Origin: an uncultured Erythrobacter sp.
GTDB taxonomy: Bacteria > Pseudomonadota > Alphaproteobacteria > Sphingomonadales > Sphingomonadaceae
NCBI GenBank assembly: GCA_947488755.1
Contig: CANLAD010000001.1
Coordinates: 758,247 to 822,246 of the forward strand
Reading direction: 5' to 3'
DNA length: 64,000 bases
The translations under genes and the position numbers were made by a program. Positions 7,758 through 17,067 of the stretch are shown here, in pieces (position 1 is the first letter of the stretch; every line of letters starts with the position of its first letter). The notes beneath the pieces are model-generated. The model ran no database searches and was not told the origin of the DNA. It worked only from the letters and a program-made list of their open reading frames with translations.

Positions 7758-10052
7758 TCACTTCTTACGGCGACCCTGATGGCGGATATTGCCTGGCCGA
7801 CCGCGCTTGCCAGCGGCATATTTGCCCTGCTTTCGCGGAGAGCCACCGGCCCGCTCACGGCGATTTGACGGTCTTCCGCCGCGCGCCTCAATCGCATTGC
7901 CATCGGCATCGACCGGCACGAATTTGAGCGCGCCCGTCAGCGGATTGGCTTCGGCGAGCTTCAGCTCGAGCCTGTCTCCTGCCTCGTAGGTCGTGCCACT
8001 TTGCTCTCCGGTCAGCTTTTGCGCGGCTTCGTCGTGACGGAAATACTCATCGCCGAGTGTCGAGATCGGTACCAGCCCGTCCCCGCCCAGCCCTTCGATC
8101 GTTGCGAAGAAGCCGAAACCCTGAACGCCGGTGATGCGCGTGGCGAACGTCTCGCCCACCCGGCCCGAAAGCCACGCCGCGACGTAGCGGTCGATCGTGT
8201 CGCGCTCGGCCTCCATCGCGCGGCGCTCGGTGGTGCTGATGGCGTCGGAAATCTCCTGCAGGCTGGCGCGGTCCTTGTCCGACAGGCCCGTCTTTTCGGG
8301 TAGCTCACCCTTGGGCGCGGGCTGTTCGAGCCTGTAGGCATCGACCAGCGCGCGGTGGACCAGCAGATCGGCATAGCGCCGGATCGGCGAGGTGAAATGT
8401 GCATATGAGCCAAGCGCCAGACCGAAATGGCCGGAATTGGCGGGGCCGTAATACGCCTGCATCTGCGTGCGCAGCACGGCCTCCATCACCTGCGCCTTTT
8501 CGCTTTCGTCGGTAACGTCCTTTAGCATGCGGTTGAACAGGCTTGGCGTGATGACCTGACCAAGCGCGAGCTTGCGGCCCATGGTGTCGAGGTAGTCGCG
8601 CAGCGCGATCAGTTTCTCGCGGCTCGGCGTTTCATGGACGCGGTAGACCACCGGAGCGGTCTTCGCCTCCAGCGCCTTGGCCGCCGCGACATTGGCGGCG
8701 ATCATGAAGTCCTCGACCACGCGGTGCGCGTCGAGCCGCTCGCGCACGGCGATTTCCTCGATCCGGCCATCATCGCCCAGCACCACGCGGCGTTCTGGCA
8801 GTTCGAGATCGAGCGGGTCGCGCTTGGCGCGGGCGGAGGCGAGCGCGCGCCAGGCTTCCCACAGATGTGCGAGGTGTTCGGGCGGGTCTCCACCATCGAC
8901 CGCCGCCTGCGCATCCTCATAGGCGATGTTGTGATGGATGCGCACGATGGCGCGGGTGAAGCGGTGGTTCGTCACCTTGCCCTGCTTGTCGATGTGCAAG
9001 TGGCAGGCCATCGCCGCGCGGTCCTCACCTTCGCGTAAGGAACACACGTCGGCGGACAGCACTTCGGGCAGCATCGGGACGACGCGGTCGGGGAAATAGA
9101 CAGAATTGCCGCGCTTTCGCGCCTCGCGGTCGAGTGCAGAGCCGGGGCGGACGTAGAAAGACACATCGGCGATGGCGACCAGCGCGTCGAAGCCGCCCTT
9201 GCCATCGGGCTTAGCCCAGATCGCATCGTCATGGTCGCGCGCATCGGCGGGGTCGATCGCGACGATCGGCAGGTCGCGCAGGTCTTCGCGCTTGTCCTCG
9301 GATAGGGTGAGTTCAATCGCCGCCTCTGCTTCTTCGATAACCTCGGGCGGGAAGGTGTGCGGGATGCCGTGTTTGGCGATGGCGATCATCGAGAAGCTGC
9401 CGGGCGCGAGCGGGTCGCCGATTACCTCGACGACTTTCAGCCCAGCGCGCTCGCTGCGTCCGGTGCGTTCAGCCAGAACCAGCTCGCCCGCTTCCGCTTC
9501 GCCAGGATCGCTGATCGGTGCGGAGCGGCGCACGCTTTTCTCGATCGGCGCGAGCCACGGCTTGCCGCTTCCGTCGATCTCGACCACGCCGAGCAGACCT
9601 TCGGAGCGCGCGGGCAGCTTCTTGATCGGATGCGCGACCCATCCGCCATCGCGTTGTTCGGTGCGCGACAGCACCCGATCGCCGCGCTTCAGGGCCGCAG
9701 TGCGCTTGCCGCCCTTCCCCTTCATCTCCTTGACCGTCAGGCGCGGAGGCTCGCCCGGCGCATCGGGCGCCCAATTATCCGGCACCGCGATCGGCTCACC
9801 GTCCTCGACCGCAACGATGCGCAGCACCGTTACCTTGGGGATGCCGCCCATCCGGTGATAAGCGGTTTTCTTGCCGTCGATCAGACCTTCTTCGGCCATG
9901 TCCTTGAGCAATCGCTTGAGCGCGATCTTCTCCTGGCCCTTAAGCCCGAAGGCCTTGGCGATTTCACGCTTGCCGGCGGGCTCGCTGGAGGACTGGATAA
10001 ACTCGAGGACTTGTTTCTGAGTAGGCAGGCCTTGGGGATGTTTCTTGGTCAT
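7758..10052 (-). CDS. rnr: ribonuclease R
   Basis: This processive 3'-5' exoribonuclease degrades structured RNA and participates in rRNA, tmRNA and mRNA turnover. Its 764 residues contain an N-terminal winged-helix region (about 10-70), cold-shock-type OB regions, an RNB catalytic domain with metal-binding aspartates D267, D273, D275 and D276 in DPADARDHDDAIWA, and an S1 domain around 640-720. It ends in a Lys/Arg-rich basic tail. Length and tail match RNase R rather than RNase II. The next gene upstream on the same strand is the M28 peptidase, whose stop lies 60 bp away. Confidence 0.96.
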   Translation of the reverse strand: MTKKHPQGLPTQKQVLEFIQSSSEPAGKREIAKAFGLKGQEKIALKRLLKDMAEEGLIDGKKTAYHRMGGIPKVTVLRIVAVEDGEPIAVPDNWAPDAPGEPPRLTVKEMKGKGGKRTAALKRGDRVLSRTEQRDGGWVAHPIKKLPARSEGLLGVVEIDGSGKPWLAPIEKSVRRSAPISDPGEAEAGELVLAERTGRSERAGLKVVEVIGDPLAPGSFSMIAIAKHGIPHTFPPEVIEEAEAAIELTLSEDKREDLRDLPIVAIDPADARDHDDAIWAKPDGKGGFDALVAIADVSFYVRPGSALDREARKRGNSVYFPDRVVPMLPEVLSADVCSLREGEDRAAMACHLHIDKQGKVTNHRFTRAIVRIHHNIAYEDAQAAVDGGDPPEHLAHLWEAWRALASARAKRDPLDLELPERRVVLGDDGRIEEIAVRERLDAHRVVEDFMIAANVAAAKALEAKTAPVVYRVHETPSREKLIALRDYLDTMGRKLALGQVITPSLFNRMLKDVTDESEKAQVMEAVLRTQMQAYYGPANSGHFGLALGSYAHFTSPIRRYADLLVHRALVDAYRLEQPAPKGELPEKTGLSDKDRASLQEISDAISTTERRAMEAERDTIDRYVAAWLSGRVGETFATRITGVQGFGFFATIEGLGGDGLVPISTLGDEYFRHDEAAQKLTGEQSGTTYEAGDRLELKLAEANPLTGALKFVPVDADGNAIEARGGRPSNRRERAGGSPRKQGKYAAGKRGRPGNIRHQGRRKK

Positions 10053-10112
10053 ACTGCCCCCTATCCATTCGGTCCCGGCTTGTCGAAGGGCGTGGAGCGT
10101 GAGAGCGAGACT

Positions 10113-11495
10113 TTAATCTTGGTCCTCGCTGATAGGCTCGAAGGCGCCGCCCGGCACCGCGCTGGCTACGGGTGAGCAATACTCACCGTTGCACGCGGCT
10201 GCCCCGAACAGCCAATCGTCACCGCGCACTGGCAGGACCGTGGTAGCCACGTAATCGTCGCCGATTTGACTCGATACGCTTTCCTGTATCGCGTCCGGGA
10301 GCGCCTCGCCCACGCGCGACCAATAGGGCGCGTCCGTCCGCCTCATATAGACCGTAAAGTCCGTCTCGGGGTTCGGGAGGATGATCTTGATTCTCGTATC
10401 CACCCGCACGGCCGCATCCGCAGTCACCTTTGGCGGCATCGGGGCCATCGCCAGATGGTGCAATGCGCGCACGTTTAGGACGCTCGCTCGCGTGAGGTAA
10501 TCCCAGTCGAGTTCATCCACCGTATCGCCGTATTTCACGCCGTTTTCGGTGCGCACATCCTCATGCTGGTGCTCGTAATCCTCTACCGCAACCGTTACGC
10601 GCACCGCCGAATAGCCGCGGTCCAGGAACGGGATCTGATCCCCGCCTCGCCCCATCCGGTCGGTGCGCCAGATCTGGCGCACCTGCATCCCGTCGGGATA
10701 TTCCGCCGCCAGATTGGCCAGCCAGCGCGACAGATTACGCCCCGGCGCATCGTTCTCACCGCCAAAGCGCCGCTGGCGGGCGCGCAGTTTCTCGGTCGAA
10801 TCCGCACGCAGCCCTTCGGAGAAGACGCGCACATGGTCGGCATCGCAGAACCCATCCGACCCGCACGAATTGCCGATCATATCGTTGTTGAGCACAGCCT
10901 TCACGGTCATGCCCTGCTCGGTCACCCAGTCCGCGAGAATGCCCGCGCCGTAAAGCCCCTGCTCCTCGCCGGTCAGAAGGGCGTAGATGATGGTCGAGGG
11001 ATATTCGTTTTGCGACAGGATGCGCGCCGCTTCGAGCACCATGACGCTGCCCGAGCCATCGTCGTTCGCACCCGGAGCGGTGCTGGTGCCGTCGAGCGGA
11101 TCGGTGACGCGGCTGTCGTAATGCGCCTGCACGATGATGACTTCGTCGGGGCGCTCGGTCCCGCGCTGGATCGCGACAGCATTGCGGATAAGGGTGGGTT
11201 CGGGAATGCGGCGGCCATCGGCTTCGACCACGCGCTCGACCAGCGGGATTTCGAGGCAATCGCCGCACTCCGCACCGATCCGCGCAAACTCGGCCTTTGC
11301 CCAGTCGACCGCCGCGCCAATGCCGCGCTCGGAATCGTCCTGCGTGGACAGCGTGTGGCGCGTTTCAAAGCCAACGATCGTGTCCATATCCGCGCGCAGG
11401 CGCTCTTCGGAGACCTGTGCGCCGGGATCTTCGTGGTTGTCGGCAGAAAGCGGTGCGGCGATGAGGGCGGCGGCGAGCGCGAAACGTTTTAGCAT
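10113..11495 (-). CDS. secreted M28-family zinc aminopeptidase/peptidase
   Basis: This 460-residue exported metallopeptidase has a signal peptide at 1-18 (MLKRFALAAALIAAPLSA). The M28 zinc-binding residues are visible: H125/D127 in QAHYDSRV, D145/D146 in GANDDGSG, and the catalytic glutamate pair E177/E178 in LLTGEEQG. It probably releases amino acids from peptides in the periplasm or outside the cell. ATG 11495 is chosen because upstream in-frame codons run into proS and do not resemble a leader. The C-terminal third, after the peptidase domain, looks like a separate beta-rich domain of unknown role. Confidence 0.88.
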   Translation of the reverse strand: MLKRFALAAALIAAPLSADNHEDPGAQVSEERLRADMDTIVGFETRHTLSTQDDSERGIGAAVDWAKAEFARIGAECGDCLEIPLVERVVEADGRRIPEPTLIRNAVAIQRGTERPDEVIIVQAHYDSRVTDPLDGTSTAPGANDDGSGSVMVLEAARILSQNEYPSTIIYALLTGEEQGLYGAGILADWVTEQGMTVKAVLNNDMIGNSCGSDGFCDADHVRVFSEGLRADSTEKLRARQRRFGGENDAPGRNLSRWLANLAAEYPDGMQVRQIWRTDRMGRGGDQIPFLDRGYSAVRVTVAVEDYEHQHEDVRTENGVKYGDTVDELDWDYLTRASVLNVRALHHLAMAPMPPKVTADAAVRVDTRIKIILPNPETDFTVYMRRTDAPYWSRVGEALPDAIQESVSSQIGDDYVATTVLPVRGDDWLFGAAACNGEYCSPVASAVPGGAFEPISEDQD

Positions 11496-11571
11496 GGCGG
11501 CTTTGTTGCGGGATTTGAGCGGCAACGCAACTCTTCGCCATCCCGGGCTCGATTCCGGCTGGCGAGAACGG

Positions 11572-13128
11572 TCAATACGCCCGCGCCACCAATATCCGCT
11601 CGACCGCCGGTTCGCCGGTGAAGATGCAGACACCATCGGCGGGCTGTGCGTTGCTGGGCACATTGCGGATGGTCAGCTTTTCGCCTTTCAGCTGTTCGAC
11701 CACCTTCTCCAGCGCCGCGCCGGTCGGCTTCGCCCATTGCACCTCGACCCAACCGGGATATGGGCCATTATCGCGGTAGAAGGCAATCACCTCGTCCCAT
11801 TTAGCCAATCCGCGCGTGATGTTGGCATCGCGGTTTTCGCGGGCCTGATCGAACAGGCTCGACTGGATCTTGGCGAGCAACGTCGCGATGTCGGCAATCA
11901 ACTCGTCGCGCGGGGCGAATTGTGTCGCAAGCTTGCCGTTGTCGAGGTTCCACAGCGCATCGCGGCGGATCATCGCGACCTTGCCGCCCTCCATATCACG
12001 CGGCCCCACCTCGCAGATCACCGGCGCGCCCTTGCGCACCCAGTCCCAGCGTTTCGCCGAAGCCTTGCCTGGCGTCTTGTCGAGCAGCACGCGCACCGGC
12101 TCGCCCAGCGCCGTCTTGCTCGCCAGCCCGGCGCGCAATTCCTCGCAATAGGTCAGCAGTGCTTCGTCCTCGGGCTTTTCGCGCAGCATCGGCAGGATCA
12201 CCACCTGATGCGGAGCGATGCGCGGGGGCACGCGCAGGCCGTCGTCGTCACCGTGGGTCATTACCACCCCGCCCACCAGACGGGTCGAGGTGCCCCAGCT
12301 TGTCGTATGGCAAAGCTGCTGCGTGCCTTCGCGGTCCTGATAGCGAATGCCAGCGGCCTCGGCGAAATTGGTGCCGAGATAGTGCGAGGTACCCGCCTGC
12401 AGTGCCTTGCCGTCCTGCATCATCGCTTCGATCGACCAGGTCTCGTCCGCACCGGGGAAGCGCTCATTCTCCGGCTTTTCCCCGGCGATCACCGGCAAAG
12501 CGAGGTCTTCTTCGGCGCAGGCGCGATACATTTCGAGCGCGCGATGGGTTTCGGACAGCGCTTCTTCGCGCGTGGCGTGCGCTGTATGGCCCTCCTGCCA
12601 GAGGAATTCGCTGGTGCGCAGGAACATCCGCGTGCGCATTTCCCAGCGCACCACATTGCTCCACTGATTTAGCATCAGCGGTAGATCACGCCACGATTGC
12701 ACCCAGCGTGCCATCGCGTCGCCGATGATCGTTTCCGAGGTCGGGCGCACGACCAGCGGCTCTTCCAGCTTCGCCTGTGGGTCGGGGATTAGCCCACCGT
12801 CGCCATCCGCGATCAGGCGGTGGTGCGTGACGACCGCCATTTCCTTCGCGAAGCCCTCGACATGGGCCGCCTCCCGCTCGAAATTGGCGAGCGGGATGAA
12901 GATCGGAAAATAGGTGTTCTGGACGCCCGCCGCCTTGATCCGGTCATCCATCAGGCGCTGGATGCGCTCCCAGATGCCGTAACCCCACGGCTTGATGACC
13001 ATGCAGCCACGGACGCCCGATTCCTCGGCGAGGTCGGCCGCGGCGATGACGGCCTGATACCATTTGGCAAAATCGTCCGCGGGCTTCACGTCGAGCGCGT
13101 GACGAATGTTCGGCTTTTTGTCGGACAC
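11572..13128 (-). CDS. proS: prolyl-tRNA synthetase, archaeal/eukaryotic-like type
   Basis: This enzyme charges tRNA-Pro. Its 518 residues have the short architecture of the archaeal/eukaryotic-type enzyme: a class II catalytic core from the N-terminus (VIKPWGYGIWERIQR), motif 2 around LRTSEFLWQEGHTAH, motif 3 THGDDDGLRVPP, an anticodon-binding domain (PHQVVILP onward) and a C-terminal region. The roughly 180-residue editing insertion of the typical bacterial enzyme is absent. Most alphaproteobacteria use a different bacterial subtype, so this points to an old replacement. It stands alone, 45 bp beyond the phaR stop. Confidence 0.94.
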   Translation of the reverse strand: MSDKKPNIRHALDVKPADDFAKWYQAVIAAADLAEESGVRGCMVIKPWGYGIWERIQRLMDDRIKAAGVQNTYFPIFIPLANFEREAAHVEGFAKEMAVVTHHRLIADGDGGLIPDPQAKLEEPLVVRPTSETIIGDAMARWVQSWRDLPLMLNQWSNVVRWEMRTRMFLRTSEFLWQEGHTAHATREEALSETHRALEMYRACAEEDLALPVIAGEKPENERFPGADETWSIEAMMQDGKALQAGTSHYLGTNFAEAAGIRYQDREGTQQLCHTTSWGTSTRLVGGVVMTHGDDDGLRVPPRIAPHQVVILPMLREKPEDEALLTYCEELRAGLASKTALGEPVRVLLDKTPGKASAKRWDWVRKGAPVICEVGPRDMEGGKVAMIRRDALWNLDNGKLATQFAPRDELIADIATLLAKIQSSLFDQARENRDANITRGLAKWDEVIAFYRDNGPYPGWVEVQWAKPTGAALEKVVEQLKGEKLTIRNVPSNAQPADGVCIFTGEPAVERILVARAY

Positions 13129-13173
13129 GAATGTTCCCTGCTGGAATTGGACCGGGAGCTTGGCGCCGTGCGC

Positions 13174-13746
13174 CTACTTGTCGAGGTCGTCGATCTTCTT
13201 CTGCATCGCTGCCATCTGCTCACGCAGAGCGGCAATGTCATCGGACGAGGCGCTCGGTTCGGGTGCTGGCGATTGCGGAGATCCACCGGGCATGAAGCTC
13301 TGTGCGGCGGCGCGCATCATCGCCATGTTGGTTTCGTGGATCGCAGCGAGTGGGTTGTTCGACATGCCGCTCTCGAACGCTTCACGAATTTTCGTCTGGT
13401 TTTCCTGAAAATTTCGCATGCTCGCTTCGAGGTAGGACGGCATTACGCCCTGCATCGATTTGCCATACATCCCGATCAATTGGCGCAGGAAACTGACCGG
13501 GAGCATCTGCTCGCCGCTGGCTTCCTCATCGACGATGATCTGGGTCAGGATTGCGTGAGTGATATCATCGCCGGTTTTCGCGTCGAACACCTGGAAATCG
13601 ATATCCTCACGCACCATCGACGCCAGATCGTCGAGCGTGATGTAGCTTGAAGACGCGGTGTTGTAGAGTCGGCGATTGGCGTATTTCTTGATGACGACAG
13701 GTTCGTCGGACGATGTCGCCGAACCCTTCTTGCCCGTGTTGGCCAT
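13174..13746 (-). CDS. phaR: polyhydroxyalkanoate synthesis regulator PhaR
   Basis: This DNA-binding repressor controls granule (phasin) genes in polyhydroxyalkanoate metabolism. It has 190 residues. The N-terminal PHB/PHA-accumulation regulator DNA-binding domain includes IKKYANRRLYNTASSSYITL (about 19-38). A PHB_acc segment follows at about 70-120. The tail is Pro/Ser-rich and ends in a short coiled coil (ALREQMAAMQKKIDDLDK). The ATG at 13746 is chosen because the conserved region starts shortly after it. No pha biosynthetic genes are in the window, so its targets lie elsewhere. Confidence 0.92.
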   Translation of the reverse strand: MANTGKKGSATSSDEPVVIKKYANRRLYNTASSSYITLDDLASMVREDIDFQVFDAKTGDDITHAILTQIIVDEEASGEQMLPVSFLRQLIGMYGKSMQGVMPSYLEASMRNFQENQTKIREAFESGMSNNPLAAIHETNMAMMRAAAQSFMPGGSPQSPAPEPSASSDDIAALREQMAAMQKKIDDLDK

Positions 13747-13835
13747 GATTGTGTCCCGAAGCTGTTTGAACCGGCGCATTAGCACCTGCACAATGTGCAG
13801 CGCAATATCTCCCGGAGTAGGCACTCGTGCGTGTC

Positions 13836-14879
13836 TCAGGAGCGGAAGCGGCGACCCAGTGCGGTCAGCAATTCATATTGCGAAAGAGCGCTTTGCTGCG
13901 CAGCATCGCGCAGATCGTAGGGCACGGTGAGCCAGTCGCCTTCCTCGAGATCGGGCGCTTGGCTCAGGTCAACGACGACCATGTCCATCGACACTTTTCC
14001 GAGCAGGGGCAACGCTATGTCGCCATGGAGCAGCGCCCCGCCCGGCCCCCGACTGCGCAAGAAGCCATCGGCATAGCCAAGCGAGACGGTGGCGACCGGC
14101 ATGTCGTTCTGCGCCACGAACTCGCCATTATAGCCGACCGCGTCACCGGCTTGCAGTGTTCGGGTCTGGAGAATTGCCGCTTCGACGAAAGCAACCTGTC
14201 GGAGCTGCCCGGCCATGTCGGCACGAGGAACGCCGCCATAAAGTGCAAGGCCAGGCCGGGTGAGGTCGAACGCATAGTCAGGCCCGAGCGCGATGCCCGC
14301 GCCGTTGGCGAGACTTGCCGCACGATGCCGGACTTGTGGAATCACCGTGCGAAAGGTGGTCAGCTGGAGCCTGCTGACAGCGTCATCCTCTTCGTCGGCG
14401 GACGAGAGATGGCTCATCAGCACGTCGATATCGAGCGCGGCAATCGCTTCGTCGCCCACCTCGTTCGGTGCAACGCCGAGCCGATTGATGCCGGTATCGA
14501 CCATCAGGTGGCATGGCCCTCCTCCACCCGCGCGCCAGCGCCGTGCCTGGTCGAGCGAATTGATCACCGGAATCGCGCCAATCGCCTTCGCATAAGCGAT
14601 CTCTTCATCGCTGATGACTCCGTGCAGCACCGCGACCTGCTCGGGATCGATGTGGCGGACAACGTCGGCAACTTCGCTCCAGTGTGCGACGAAGAAGGCG
14701 CGCGCTCCGGCATCGCGAAGGACCGGGACGCACGTCTCGACACCAAGGCCGTAGCAATCGGCCTTCACCGCCGCACCCGCATCCGCGGTGCCCGACATCG
14801 TATCGAGCGTGCGCCAGTTCGCTGCCAGCGCCTCCCGGTTGACCGTCAGCCGCAGCGTCGACGGCGGTTCAACGATCAT
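13836..14879 (-). CDS. alr: alanine racemase
   Basis: This PLP enzyme interconverts L- and D-alanine for peptidoglycan. It has 347 residues from ATG 14879. The PLP lysine is K39 in AVKADCYGLG. The second catalytic residue, a tyrosine, is in VGYNGEF in the C-terminal beta-domain. The metal/PLP phosphate-binding segment GPDYAFDLTRPGLALYGG is conserved. An in-frame ATG at 14897 is also possible. The start overlaps the transporter stop by 11 bp, so translation is probably coupled. Confidence 0.95.
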   Translation of the reverse strand: MIVEPPSTLRLTVNREALAANWRTLDTMSGTADAGAAVKADCYGLGVETCVPVLRDAGARAFFVAHWSEVADVVRHIDPEQVAVLHGVISDEEIAYAKAIGAIPVINSLDQARRWRAGGGGPCHLMVDTGINRLGVAPNEVGDEAIAALDIDVLMSHLSSADEEDDAVSRLQLTTFRTVIPQVRHRAASLANGAGIALGPDYAFDLTRPGLALYGGVPRADMAGQLRQVAFVEAAILQTRTLQAGDAVGYNGEFVAQNDMPVATVSLGYADGFLRSRGPGGALLHGDIALPLLGKVSMDMVVVDLSQAPDLEEGDWLTVPYDLRDAAQQSALSQYELLTALGRRFRS

Positions 14880-16611
14880 GCGTTGCGGCGACCTCATCCG
14901 CGAAATCCCGCGGTGGACCGCCCGGAAGACCCCACCATGCGACCAGAACCCCGAACGCGACGACGCCCCACGTGTACCACAGGCCGGAATAGATATCCCC
15001 GGTGCTCGCCACGATGACGCCCGCGATCAGGGGAAGAAATCCGCCGAGATAGCCCGCGCCGATATGGTACGGGATCGACATCGAGGAATAGCGGATCCTG
15101 GGCGGGAACATCTCCGACAACAGTGCCGCGACCGAGCCGTAGGTCAACGCCGACAGCAGGCCGAGGCCAAGCAGGATTGCGATAATCCCGATGAGGTTGG
15201 GCAGATCAGGCTGCTGTTTCGAAAAGTCGAAACCATAGGGTGCAAGAGCATTCTGTATCCCTGCGACGCGCGCCGCGCCGCTTTCGAACCAGGCGGGCTG
15301 GATTGCGATCGGCTCGCCCGCTACAATCAGCGACAAGTCATCGCCCGGTGTAAGCTCATACGGCACCCCCGAAGCGGTCAACGTCTCGAGTATCTTGCCG
15401 CAATCGGATTGTTCACGGTCGAACAGTTCCGCGAAGGGATCGGTGCTGCATTCCGGCCCGGACACCGCGATTGGTGTGCGCTCCGCCGCTTCGGCCAAAG
15501 CGGGATTGGCGAGGTTCCCCAGCCCCCAGAACGCCGGGAACAGCAGCACCAGCGTCGCCAGCGCACCGATGATGATCGGCTTCTTGCGCCCCACGCGATC
15601 GGACCATTTGCCCACGAAAATATAGAACGCCATCGCGATCGCACCCGAGATGAGCAGGATCAGCTCCACCGTCAGATCATCGACATGCATTGGCCCGCGC
15701 AGAAAGCTCATGCCGGAGAAGAACGCAGTGTACCAGATGGTCGTGAGAACGCCGGTGACCCCGAACAATGCGACGAAGATACGCTTCTTGTTTCCGGGAT
15801 AGGTGAAGCTTTCGATGAAGGGATTGCCAGCCGTCTCGCCCGCTTCCTTCATCGCCTGGAAAACCGGACTTTCCGACAGCATCAAACGCATCCACAGCGA
15901 TATCGCGAGCAGCAGAATCGACAGCAGGAATGGCACGCGCCAGCCCCAGCTGACGAAGTCGTCTTCAGGGATCAGGAAACGACAAGCGAGCACGACGATG
16001 ATCGACAGCACGAACCCGCCCGCGACGCTCGCCTGGATGAAGCTGGTGTAATAGCCGCGCTTGTCCGGCGGGGCGTGCTCCGCCACATAGATCGCCGCGC
16101 CACCATATTCTCCCCCAAGCGCCAGTCCTTGGATCACGCGGAGCAGGATTACGATGATTGGCGCTGCCACGCCGATCGTGTCGACCGTGGGGATAAAGCC
16201 CACCCCGGCGGTCGCGATGCCCATCAGAGTGACAGTGACGAGGAAGGTGTATTTGCGCCCCAGCTTGTCGCCCAGAAAGCCGAACAGGATCGCGCCGATG
16301 GGACGAAAGGCGAAGCCGACCGCAAAGGTCGACCAGACCAGCAGCAGGCCAAGCGTGGGATCGTCGACGTCGTAAAACGCATCTTTGAGGATGTAGGCCA
16401 GCGTGCCGTAGATGAAGAAATCGTACCACTCGAACACGGTCCCTGCGCTCGATGCACCAACGACAAGGCGGATTTCCTTGGTGGTCGGTTCGCGCGCGGC
16501 GAGCGCTCCCGCCTCGCTTCGCGCCGGTGCGTCGCCGCCAGAACCTTCGATCGTCGTCGCCATTCGTGTGTCGTCCATCCCCTGCTCCGCATTGTGCGGA
16601 GACGCCGTCAC
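14869..16611 (-). CDS. MFS transporter, metabolite:H+ symporter (MHS) type, with large periplasmic insert
   Basis: This 580-residue inner-membrane transporter has the MHS signature of short loops: FEWYDFFIYG at the first helix, GDKLGRKYTF in loop 2-3 and SDRVGRKKP in loop 8-9. MHS members carry dicarboxylates, osmolytes or aromatic acids; the substrate here is unknown. Residues about 367-470 form a roughly 100-residue hydrophilic insert between helices, with two cysteines (C388, C404), predicted to lie outside the membrane. Start codons at 16578 and 16563 are alternatives because the first 45 residues are poorly conserved. It is coupled to alr. Confidence 0.88.
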   Translation of the reverse strand: MTASPHNAEQGMDDTRMATTIEGSGGDAPARSEAGALAAREPTTKEIRLVVGASSAGTVFEWYDFFIYGTLAYILKDAFYDVDDPTLGLLLVWSTFAVGFAFRPIGAILFGFLGDKLGRKYTFLVTVTLMGIATAGVGFIPTVDTIGVAAPIIVILLRVIQGLALGGEYGGAAIYVAEHAPPDKRGYYTSFIQASVAGGFVLSIIVVLACRFLIPEDDFVSWGWRVPFLLSILLLAISLWMRLMLSESPVFQAMKEAGETAGNPFIESFTYPGNKKRIFVALFGVTGVLTTIWYTAFFSGMSFLRGPMHVDDLTVELILLISGAIAMAFYIFVGKWSDRVGRKKPIIIGALATLVLLFPAFWGLGNLANPALAEAAERTPIAVSGPECSTDPFAELFDREQSDCGKILETLTASGVPYELTPGDDLSLIVAGEPIAIQPAWFESGAARVAGIQNALAPYGFDFSKQQPDLPNLIGIIAILLGLGLLSALTYGSVAALLSEMFPPRIRYSSMSIPYHIGAGYLGGFLPLIAGVIVASTGDIYSGLWYTWGVVAFGVLVAWWGLPGGPPRDFADEVAATHDR

Positions 16612-16617
16612 CCTCGA

Positions 16618-17067
16618 CTAGCGCGTCGCTGCGCTCGTTGAAAGCGCGCGATTGATAGCTTCCCACGGCAAGAGCAGGGCGCCATGCCTGCCGGAATGCG
16701 GTTGGGCCGCCAGAAGTGCGTCGAACTCGGGCCAGTCGGGCGCCGGGCCTGTGCCCGCCAGCCATGCGTCAATGCGGCCCAACGCGGCGGAGAAATCCTG
16801 CGGCTCGCGTCCCTTAGCGTGGCCAACCATGATCGCCGCGGATCCCTGCCCGACAGCGCAGGCCGTTACGCGGCAACCGATCCGATCAACCCGTCCGTTC
16901 TCATCAAGATCAAATCCAACTTCGAGTGTGCTTCCACATGTCCGCGAGCGCGCCTCGCCGAAGTGGGTGAAGGTTTCGTCGAGTGGAAAGGCGGCGAGCT
17001 GAGTCGATAAGGCGAGCAGGTGGGGCGAATAAAGTTTTTCGGTCGCGGCGGCGCTGCCCTGAGTCAT
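16618..17067 (-). CDS. IscU/NifU-N-like iron-sulfur scaffold-type protein
   Basis: This 149-residue protein of the NifU_N/IscU fold family has cysteines C44 (SRTCGSTL), C65 and C70 (GCRVTACAVGQ). The position of the third IscU ligand reads GRHGALLLP, with Gly129 in place of Cys, although the neighbouring His is kept. It may bind a cluster differently or serve as an accessory scaffold; this is inference. Its start overlaps the cvpA stop by 4 bp (ATGA), showing translational coupling to cvpA and radA upstream. Confidence 0.8.
   Translation of the reverse strand: MTQGSAAATEKLYSPHLLALSTQLAAFPLDETFTHFGEARSRTCGSTLEVGFDLDENGRVDRIGCRVTACAVGQGSAAIMVGHAKGREPQDFSAALGRIDAWLAGTGPAPDWPEFDALLAAQPHSGRHGALLLPWEAINRALSTSAATR

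Noticed and set aside
14788..16641. Long plus-strand open frame of over 600 codons across the transporter gene
   Set aside because: It is antisense to a transporter with complete family motifs and encodes Arg/Gly/Pro-rich non-family sequence; such open frames are common in high-GC DNA.
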